This document shows, piece by piece, positions 16,016 to 21,810 of a stretch of 21,810 nt of DNA. The first letter of the stretch is position 1. Each line of letters starts with the position of its first letter. The notes under the pieces are model-generated. The model did no database searches and was not told the origin of the DNA. It saw only the letters and a program-made list of their open reading frames with translations. The stretch is from Candidatus Omnitrophota bacterium. Lineage in GTDB: Bacteria > Omnitrophota > Gorgyraeia > Zapsychrales > Zapsychraceae. Position numbers and translations under genes: made by a program. The stretch is taken from positions 1-21,810 of the forward strand of contig JAGYNW010000008.1 of the NCBI GenBank assembly GCA_018399915.1. The letters are read 5' to 3'.

Positions 16016-17377
16016 ATGAAAACAAAATCCATATTTGTGTGTCAAAATTGCGGGGCGCAATCTCCCCGATGGGAAGGCAAATGCGCCAGTTGTGACAGCT
16101 GGAATTCCTTTGTTGAGGAAAGTGTCGTTAAGCCCAAACATAAACGGGATGCCGTAGAATTTAATGAAAACCCTGTGCTGTTATCCGAGGTGGATGTTAA
16201 TGATGATAAAAGGCATATCACCGGGATCCGCGAGTTTGACAATGTCATGGGTGGTGGGGTTGTGCGCGGCGGTGTTACTTTGATCGGAGGCGATCCGGGA
16301 ATCGGAAAATCCACCTTGTCACTTCAGATCGCCTGCCGTTTAAGCGCCCAGGGCCTTAAGGTGCTTTATGTCAGTGGAGAGGAATCTATCCAGCAGACCC
16401 GCATGCGCGCCCAACGATTAACTTCGGAAAAAAATGATTCTTTGTACATCGTCAGTCAGGTAAATTTGAGCGTGATCCTGGAATACATTGGCCGCATGGA
16501 GCCGGATATCGTTATTGTTGATTCGATCCAGGTTGTTTACCATCCGGATATCCCTTCATCCCCGGGTAGTGTGAGCCAGGTCAGGGAATGTTCCGCGTTC
16601 TTAACACATACCGCAAAGACCAAGGGGTTTTCCTTGTTTGTGGTCGGACATGTTACTAAAGAAGGCATGATTGCCGGGCCGCGTGTCCTGGAACATATTG
16701 TGGATACGGTTTTGTATTTTGAGGGTGAACGCTATTCGGTTTATCGCATTTTGCGGGCCACTAAGAATCGGTTCGGGTCGACCAATGAGATCGGTGTTTT
16801 TGAAATGTGTTCCAGTGGACTGGAGGAGGTCGCAAACCCTTCTGAGATATTTTTGGCGGAGAGGCCGCAGGATACGTCCGGTTCGGTGGTGGTCCCGATC
16901 ATGGAAGGCACCAGGCCGTTTTTAGTCGAGATACAGGGTTTGGTATGTCCTTCAGGCTTTTCCGCGGTGAGGCAAAAGGCTCAGGGTTTTGATTCTAACC
17001 GGTTAGCCCTGTTGATCGCTGTTTTGGAAAAGAAGTTGGGATTACATCTGCAGGATAAGGATGTTTTTTTGAACGTTGTCGGTGGGGTTCGGGTGATGGA
17101 CCCAGCCGCGGATTTGGCCGTGGTCTTGGCTGTGGCCTCGGCATTTTTGGATAAGGTGTTATCTTATGATACCGTGGTCCTGGGCGAAGTTGGGCTTTCT
17201 TCAGAGGTCAGAAGTGTCAGTCAGGTAATGCCGCGCATCAAGGAGGCCGAAAAGCTGGGGTTTCGTCAATGTATTATTCCGAAAAATAATTTAAAAAACA
17301 AGAAGGATTTGGGGGTCAAGAATATTGAGATCCTACCGGTGGAAACCGTGAAAGAGGCATTGGATCGATTAACTTAA
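16016..17377 (+). CDS. radA: DNA repair protein RadA (Sms)
   Basis: RecA-like ATPase that promotes branch migration of recombination intermediates. The 453 residues show all landmarks: an N-terminal four-cysteine zinc finger (C9, C12, C23, C26), Walker A GDPGIGKST (92-100), Walker B in IVIVDS (165-170), the diagnostic KNRFG motif (250-254) and a C-terminal Lon-like domain (about 285-453, with GLSSEVRSV). I start at the ATG at 16016, because GAAGG (16003-16007) lies 8 nt upstream and typical RadA proteins start a few residues before the zinc finger; the in-frame TTG at 15995 lies before that site. It is 26 nt after mlaD. In Bacillus radA also follows clpC directly. Confidence 0.97.
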   Translation: MKTKSIFVCQNCGAQSPRWEGKCASCDSWNSFVEESVVKPKHKRDAVEFNENPVLLSEVDVNDDKRHITGIREFDNVMGGGVVRGGVTLIGGDPGIGKSTLSLQIACRLSAQGLKVLYVSGEESIQQTRMRAQRLTSEKNDSLYIVSQVNLSVILEYIGRMEPDIVIVDSIQVVYHPDIPSSPGSVSQVRECSAFLTHTAKTKGFSLFVVGHVTKEGMIAGPRVLEHIVDTVLYFEGERYSVYRILRATKNRFGSTNEIGVFEMCSSGLEEVANPSEIFLAERPQDTSGSVVVPIMEGTRPFLVEIQGLVCPSGFSAVRQKAQGFDSNRLALLIAVLEKKLGLHLQDKDVFLNVVGGVRVMDPAADLAVVLAVASAFLDKVLSYDTVVLGEVGLSSEVRSVSQVMPRIKEAEKLGFRQCIIPKNNLKNKKDLGVKNIEILPVETVKEALDRLT

Positions 17378-17398
17378 AACATAAATGAGGAGACGCGC

Positions 17399-18382
17399 AT
17401 GTCTTTGTCCTTTATCAGATGTTTTTTTGTTTTTATTTGCGGCGTTGTCGGGTATTACATCGGCATTATTTTGCATGAGCCTCTTTTGGGCGCGCAGTAT
17501 GGATTGGTTTGCAGCCTTATTTTGATACTGATCGAGAAGCTATTGTCCAAGGTCTCGGTGCGGGGCCTATCCAGTCTGGTCTTTGGCCTGTTGCTGGGGG
17601 TCTTGATGGCCAAGTTGATATCAAATATCTTGAGGATTTTACCTCTAGGGGAGTTCGTCCTTTCTATCTCGGAGATCGTGCTCACGCTGATCTTTTCCTA
17701 TTTAGGTGCGGTTATGGCGTTACGCGGTAAGGATGAGTTCAATATTGTCATTCCTTACATGCGGTTTAAAAGGCAAAACAGTTATGAGGGCCTGACCCTG
17801 TTGGATACCAGCGCGATCATTGATGGGCGCGTTAAAGACATTTACAGGACGAAATTTCTATCCGGCCGTTTAGCTGTTCCGGACTTTGTTTTGCAGGAGT
17901 TGCAGCGGATCTCGGATTCGGAGGATGACCTCAAAAGGCAACGGGGTCGCCGGGGTCTGGAACTGTTAAGGGAGATGCAGGAAGATAAAAATATCGATAT
18001 CGCTATCCACAATGAGGAAAATCTTGTTGCGGATGAAGGCGTGGATATCCAGTTGGTGCATGTGGCGAAACTCCTTGACGCGCGCGTTTGCACGACAGAT
18101 TTCAATCTAGCAAGCGTCGCGTCTTTTCAGGGAGTTGATGTCTTAAATATTAATGAGTTGGCCAATGTAATGAAACCCATTGTCTTTGTCGGTGAGAAGT
18201 TGCATTTAAAACTCATGAAAAAAGGTAAGGAACCCCACCAGGCGGTCGCGTATCTGGATGACGGAACCATGGTGGTGGTGAGCGAGGCGGCTGATGCCAT
18301 CGGCAGCGAGAAAGGAATTCTTGTTACATCGGTTCTGCAAAACCCATCAGGGAAAATGGTATTTGGAAAGATTTCTGAGTGA
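17399..18382 (+). CDS. yacL: Membrane-anchored PIN-TRAM domain protein (YacL type)
   Basis: A putative membrane-bound ribonuclease of the YacL family. Its 327 residues have four hydrophobic segments (about 8-25, 32-47, 57-78, 88-108), then a PIN nuclease domain (about 130-255) with acidic residues in LLDTSAIIDGR (D136), FVLQELQ (E167), VDIQLVHVA (D216) and CTTDFN (D234), then a TRAM RNA-binding domain (about 258-325, with GEKLHLKLMKKGKEPHQAVAYLDDGTMVVV). All four acidic positions needed for metal-dependent cleavage are present. AGGAG (17388-17392) precedes the ATG, 21 nt after radA. In Bacillus disA lies between radA and yacL; here it is absent and the two are adjacent. The RNA target is unknown. 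Confidence 0.9.
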   Translation: MSLSFIRCFFVFICGVVGYYIGIILHEPLLGAQYGLVCSLILILIEKLLSKVSVRGLSSLVFGLLLGVLMAKLISNILRILPLGEFVLSISEIVLTLIFSYLGAVMALRGKDEFNIVIPYMRFKRQNSYEGLTLLDTSAIIDGRVKDIYRTKFLSGRLAVPDFVLQELQRISDSEDDLKRQRGRRGLELLREMQEDKNIDIAIHNEENLVADEGVDIQLVHVAKLLDARVCTTDFNLASVASFQGVDVLNINELANVMKPIVFVGEKLHLKLMKKGKEPHQAVAYLDDGTMVVVSEAADAIGSEKGILVTSVLQNPSGKMVFGKISE

Positions 18383-18415
18383 GAAAATTATATCAATAAA
18401 GCGGAAAAGGTATTC

Positions 18416-19096
18416 ATGAAAACACAAGCGATCGTGCCCATGGCCGGGTTGGGTCTAAGATTTAAGGCGGATGTGCCTAAACCATTGATCCCTTTAAACG
18501 GAAAACCCATATTCATTCACGCCCTGCAGGCCTTGGCGCTTAATGAGGCGATCGATAGTATCCTTGTGGTAGGGCATCCGGACTTCATGGAAAGGTATCG
18601 TGGCATTCTGGAGGAATACAAGCTAGGAAAGGTTAAGCATTTGGTTGCAGGAGGCGCAACCCGGCGTGAATCCGTCTTTAATGGAATACGCCTGTTGGAT
18701 CAAGACACGGAGATGGTCCTTGTTCATGACGGCGCCAGGCCTTTGGTCTCGCAGAAGGTGATTAATGAAGCGATCACTCTTTGCGCGCTCAACGCCGCGG
18801 TCATTGTCGCTACAGAAGTCAAGCCGACAATTAAGAAGGTAGATAAGGACACCATGCAGGTTCTTAAGACTTTGGACCGGAGCCAATTGTGGGAGGTGCA
18901 AACCCCGCAGGTTTTTCAAAAAGATTTATTAGTGAAAGCGCATGCCCAGAATAAAGAGATGGTTTCGACAGATGATGCGTTTTTGATTGAACAGATCGGC
19001 CATCCGGTTAAGGTGGTTAAAGGTGATTGCCGCAATATTAAGATCACCACGCAGGAGGATTTGATCGTGGCGGAAGCATTTTTAAGTAGTTTTTAG
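18416..19096 (+). CDS. ispD: 2-C-methyl-D-erythritol 4-phosphate cytidylyltransferase
   Basis: Couples MEP to CTP giving CDP-ME in the non-mevalonate isoprenoid pathway. The 226 residues include the nucleotide-binding segment PMAGLGLRFKADVPKPLIPL (8-27) with R15 and K22, VHDGARPLV (103-111), LDRSQLWEVQTPQVF (153-167) with R155, TDDAFLIE and GDCRNIKITTQEDL (203-216) with K209. These match E. coli R20, K27, D106, R157 and K213. A proline replaces the common glutamine after K22 (PKP rather than PKQ), a tolerated variation. The ATG follows GGAAAAGG (18403-18410). ispF comes next, 17 nt away, as a separate gene, not the IspDF fusion seen in some bacteria. Confidence 0.95.
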   Translation: MKTQAIVPMAGLGLRFKADVPKPLIPLNGKPIFIHALQALALNEAIDSILVVGHPDFMERYRGILEEYKLGKVKHLVAGGATRRESVFNGIRLLDQDTEMVLVHDGARPLVSQKVINEAITLCALNAAVIVATEVKPTIKKVDKDTMQVLKTLDRSQLWEVQTPQVFQKDLLVKAHAQNKEMVSTDDAFLIEQIGHPVKVVKGDCRNIKITTQEDLIVAEAFLSSF

Positions 19097-19113
19097 GATC
19101 TTAAGGAGGAACC

Positions 19114-19593
19114 ATGAATTTAAAGATCGGATTGGGGCAGGATGTCCATAAACTGGTTGAGGGTCGAAAACTTATTCTCGCCGGAGTCGAGATTCCCCAT
19201 GATAAGGGACTGCTTGGTCATTCGGATGCGGATGTGGTCATCCACGCGGTTTGTGATGCGATCCTGGGTGCGTTAGGCCTGGGTGATATCGGTGAACATT
19301 TTCCTGAGGATGATGCTGCGTACAAGGATATTGCCAGTATGCGTCTTCTTGAAAAAGTCGTGGAACGCATGCAGGCGCAGGCATACAAGGTGAATAATCT
19401 GGATGTGATCATTCAGGCTGAAGCGCCGAAACTCGCGGAGCATAAGTCCCAGATGAAATTTCATTTGGCTTATGCCCTTGCCGTCGATGAGAACGTAGTT
19501 AATATCAAGGCTACGACGCATGAAGGCCTCGGCTTTATCGGGCAAAACAAAGGCATGGCAGCGATGGCTGTGGTATTGCTGATCAAAGAATAG
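19114..19593 (+). CDS. ispF: 2-C-methyl-D-erythritol 2,4-cyclodiphosphate synthase
   Basis: Cyclises CDP-ME 2-phosphate to MEcPP with release of CMP; a zinc-dependent trimer. The 159 residues carry GLGQDVHKL (zinc ligands D10 and H12), LLGHSDADVVIHAVCDAILG (33-52, ligand H44), GDIGEHFPEDD, NLDVIIQAEAPKL (95-107) and NIKATTHEGLGFIGQNKGMA (130-149). At the end of the last motif a glutamine (Q144) stands where E. coli and many others have arginine (TGRGEG); the core KATT threonines are kept. A strong AAGGAGG (19103-19109) lies 4 nt before the ATG. The next MEP-pathway step enzymes are not in the window. Confidence 0.96.
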   Translation: MNLKIGLGQDVHKLVEGRKLILAGVEIPHDKGLLGHSDADVVIHAVCDAILGALGLGDIGEHFPEDDAAYKDIASMRLLEKVVERMQAQAYKVNNLDVIIQAEAPKLAEHKSQMKFHLAYALAVDENVVNIKATTHEGLGFIGQNKGMAAMAVVLLIKE

Positions 19594-19614
19594 TTTTTGC
19601 AAAGAGGAGGATCT

Positions 19615-20298
19615 ATGGGGATTTTAATTGTTTTATTTGTCGTGATTTTAATTTTCGCGGGTGTGCTCTTACTTGTGGCCTCTGTTTTTTCCAAGGAGGT
19701 GGAAGCGACTAAGGAGAAAGATCCGGCCGCAACGGGTTATCTGCAGATTATTCTTTTGTATTCAGGCCTGCACGCCTTGATATTGCACCGGATTGCGCAT
19801 TTTTTGTGGCAGCGGAATTTGCCTTTTTTGGCCCGGGCGTTTTCCTTTCTCTCCCGGTTTTTGACCGGCATTGAGATCCATCCCGGCGCGCAGATCGGGG
19901 ACGGATTTTTTGTGGATCATGGTATGGGTGTAGTCATCGGCGAGACGACCGTTATCGGAAATAATGTGACGCTTTTTCAGGGGGTGACTTTGGGCGGGAC
20001 CGGAAAGGAAAAAGGCAAACGGCATCCTACCATTAAGAATAATGTTGTCATCGGAGCCGGTGCCAAAGTTTTAGGGAACATTACCATCGGATCTAATTGC
20101 TACATCGGGGCTAACGCGGTTGTTTTGCATTCCATGCCGGAAAATTCGACCATTGTCGGTGTGCCGGGCCGGGTAACGAAACAGGATGGCAAAAAGATCG
20201 ATAAGAATATGGATCATATTAAGATACTGGATCCCTTGACCCAATCTTTGGATGAGCTCAGCAAGCGGATCGAGAATCTGGAGAATAAAGCGCAATAG
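19615..20298 (+). CDS. cysE: Serine O-acetyltransferase with an N-terminal membrane helix
   Basis: Makes O-acetylserine from serine and acetyl-CoA, the first step of cysteine synthesis. From about residue 35 the 227-residue protein matches the short CysE/EpsC type: EKDPAATGYLQIILLYSGLH (34-53), LHRIAHFLW, GIEIHPGAQIG, FVDHGMGVVIGE (99-110, catalytic D101/H102), VTLGGTGKEKGKRHPTI (124-140, H137) and IVGVPGRV ending the beta-helix; a short charged helix closes it. The first 26 residues are almost wholly hydrophobic, a clear transmembrane helix where soluble homologues have an N-terminal helix. I start at the ATG at 19615, 4 nt after AGGAGG (19605-19610); the in-frame TTG at 19597 precedes that site. 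Located between ispF and cysS as in Bacillus, without gltX. Confidence 0.92.
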   Translation: MGILIVLFVVILIFAGVLLLVASVFSKEVEATKEKDPAATGYLQIILLYSGLHALILHRIAHFLWQRNLPFLARAFSFLSRFLTGIEIHPGAQIGDGFFVDHGMGVVIGETTVIGNNVTLFQGVTLGGTGKEKGKRHPTIKNNVVIGAGAKVLGNITIGSNCYIGANAVVLHSMPENSTIVGVPGRVTKQDGKKIDKNMDHIKILDPLTQSLDELSKRIENLENKAQ

Positions 20299-20333
20299 CA
20301 AGGGCCCACAGAGCTAAAGGAGTTTTTGTATTT

Positions 20334-21737
20334 ATGAGTATTCAGATAGTCAATTCATTAAACAGGAAAAAAGAAGAGTTGATCCCCGTAAAAAAGGGGA
20401 GCATCAACATGTATGCCTGTGGGGTGACGGTCTATGACAAGTGTCATATCGGGCATGCCCGCAGTCTTTATGTTTTTGATGTGATTTGCCGGCATTTAAA
20501 GAACAGGAAATATCAAGTCCGTTTTATCCGCAATATTACCGATGTGGATGACAAGATCATCGCAAAGGCGAACGAACTCAATAAGCCTTTCGCACAGGTG
20601 GTGTCTGATAATATCGGCCTTTACAAAAAGGATGTGACAAACTTGAAGGTGAATTTTGCGGATGTCGAACCGCGGGCTACGGAGAATATTCCTGAGATGA
20701 TCGCGCACATTGAATCTTTGATCGCCAAAGGCAAGGCGTATGAATCCGACGGGGATGTTTATTTTAAAGTGAAGGGTTTCGCGGCCTATGGAAAACTTTC
20801 AGGGCAGAGTACGGAGAAAATGCTGGAAGGGGTCCGCATCGGCCCGGATGAAAAGAAGAAAGATCCGCTGGACTTTTGTTTGTGGAAAAAAGCCAAGGCA
20901 GGGGAGCCTTTTTGGGAAAGTCCTTGGGGGCAAGGCCGGCCGGGTTGGCACATTGAATGTTCGGCCATGAGTATGAAGTATTTGAATTGTGAGACTTTGG
21001 ATATTCACGCCGGGGGCCGGGATTTGATATTTCCGCATCATGAAAATGAGATCGCGCAATCCGAGGCCTTGACAGGTAAGCCGTTCGCGCGGTATTGGAT
21101 TCATCACGGACTTTTGAAGATCAACGGCCAGAAGATGGCCAAATCCTTAGGGAATTTTATCACCCTGGATGAGGTCTTAAAGCGGTATTCGCACAATGTT
21201 CTGAAATTGTTTTATTTGCAATCGCATTATTCCAGTGAGATCGATTTTTCCTGGGAAAAGATGGAGGAGATGAAGATCGCTTTTGGCCGGATCGAAATGG
21301 TTGTGCGCAAGTTGGAGGAGAATTTTGGCCCCAGGGCGCTTGATCCGGACCAGGATGAGGGCATGGCGCGCATCACCGGATACTGGGAAGACTTTTTGGT
21401 GCAAATGGATGATGATTTTAACACGCCCAAGGCCTTGTCTGTGCTTTTTGATTTGATCAAAACGTGTAATCAACTGTTGGAAAGTCAGGACCCGCTTAAG
21501 GGAGCCAAACTTTCTTATGCTCTGGAGGTGCTTTTGCGCATTTCCAATGCCCTGGGGTTTGATTTTACCACAGAGGAGCAAGTTCTTAGTGATGAGTTGA
21601 AGGCCTTACTGGAAGAACGTGCCCAAGCGCGGAAAGCCAGGGATTTTCAGCGTTCTGACGCGATCCGTGATGCCTTGAAGGCTCAGGGCATTATTGTGCA
21701 GGACGGTAAAGACGGGCAGACCTGGATACGGGCCTGA
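20334..21737 (+). CDS. cysS: Cysteinyl-tRNA synthetase
   Basis: Charges tRNA-Cys; class I synthetase. In 467 residues: N-terminal YACGVTVYDKCHIGHARS (27-44) with zinc ligand C29 and the HIGH motif (38-41), GWHIECSAMS (204-213) with zinc ligand C209, GGRDLIFPHHENEIAQSEA (227-245) with H234 and E238, KMAKS (267-271, the KMSKS loop with alanine in the middle, which is common in this family), and a C-terminal helical/anticodon region including RAQARKARDFQRSDAIRD. AAGGAG (20317-20322) lies 11 nt before the ATG, a rather long spacing. It follows cysE by 35 nt, pairing cysteine synthesis with its charging, as in Bacillus. Confidence 0.97.
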   Translation: MSIQIVNSLNRKKEELIPVKKGSINMYACGVTVYDKCHIGHARSLYVFDVICRHLKNRKYQVRFIRNITDVDDKIIAKANELNKPFAQVVSDNIGLYKKDVTNLKVNFADVEPRATENIPEMIAHIESLIAKGKAYESDGDVYFKVKGFAAYGKLSGQSTEKMLEGVRIGPDEKKKDPLDFCLWKKAKAGEPFWESPWGQGRPGWHIECSAMSMKYLNCETLDIHAGGRDLIFPHHENEIAQSEALTGKPFARYWIHHGLLKINGQKMAKSLGNFITLDEVLKRYSHNVLKLFYLQSHYSSEIDFSWEKMEEMKIAFGRIEMVVRKLEENFGPRALDPDQDEGMARITGYWEDFLVQMDDDFNTPKALSVLFDLIKTCNQLLESQDPLKGAKLSYALEVLLRISNALGFDFTTEEQVLSDELKALLEERAQARKARDFQRSDAIRDALKAQGIIVQDGKDGQTWIRA

Positions 21738-21744
21738 ATAGATT

Positions 21745-21793
21745 AAAAGGCATGTGAGTGTGGCAGGAATTCTTAAAAAATAGCCTTTTTTTT
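21745..21793 (+). terminator. Possible terminator after cysS
   Basis: AAAAGGC (21745-21751) can pair with GCCTTTT (21783-21789) across a 31-nt loop, followed by more T residues and a second T-run (21795-21801). The large loop makes it weak, but it is the most T-rich stretch in the window and sits just past the last gene. A short A6/T8 stem (21775-21780 with 21786-21793) competes with it. Confidence 0.35.
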
Positions 21794-21810
21794 GCTTTTT
21801 TAGGCATTTT

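Overview
The window is 21.8 kb of densely packed genes, all on the + strand: 20 protein-coding genes (the first cut by the left edge), no RNA genes and no mobile elements that I can see. It looks like core chromosome of an uncultivated LPS-producing diderm. The lipid A genes, a LolCD lipoprotein extractor and an MlaEFD lipid transporter require an outer membrane. The LpxC-FabZ fusion together with McsA/McsB/ClpC, absent from the usual Gram-negative models, points to the PVC neighbourhood, and Candidatus Omnitrophota is my best guess. That placement is inference from gene content, not a phylogeny.

Region 1 (1-4005) is the lipid A block: lpxD (partial), an lpxC-fabZ fusion, lpxA and lpxI. It supplies the UDP-GlcNAc acyltransferases, the deacetylase, the dehydratase that makes fatty acyl chains, and the LpxI-type pyrophosphatase; lpxB is not in view. 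lpxD and lpxC-fabZ are 2 nt apart. lpxA and lpxI each follow a longer spacer and lack a Shine-Dalgarno sequence. The lpxA-lpxI spacer carries a 9-bp inverted repeat.

Region 2 (4006-4226) is the only large intergenic stretch. It holds a textbook sigma-70-type promoter, TTGACA-N17-TATAAT at 4133-4161, about 65 nt upstream of lysS.

Region 3 (4227-21737) may be one very long operon with gaps of at most 75 nt: lysS, lolC, lolD, ilvE, mcsA, mcsB, clpC, a TamB-like secreted protein, mlaE, mlaF, mlaD, radA, a membrane PIN-TRAM protein, ispD, ispF, cysE, cysS. As I remember the Bacillus subtilis chromosome (lysS ... ctsR-mcsA-mcsB-clpC-radA-disA-yacL-ispD-ispF-gltX-cysE-cysS), the order here is the same, but ctsR, disA and gltX are missing and outer-membrane genes (lolCD and the TamB-like/mlaEFD set) are inserted. 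The left half (lpxD...lpxI next to lysS-lolC-lolD) also resembles the lipid A/Lol clusters of deltaproteobacteria. lysS therefore sits where two conserved neighbourhoods meet. This mosaic is the most interesting property of the window.

Functionally the region joins envelope building (lipid A, lipoprotein release, phospholipid traffic) with protein quality control by arginine phosphorylation (McsA/McsB marking proteins for ClpC), DNA repair (RadA), isoprenoid precursors (IspD/IspF) and cysteine supply and charging (CysE, CysS). Start codons were re-chosen from ribosome-binding sites for mcsA, mcsB, mlaD, radA and cysE.
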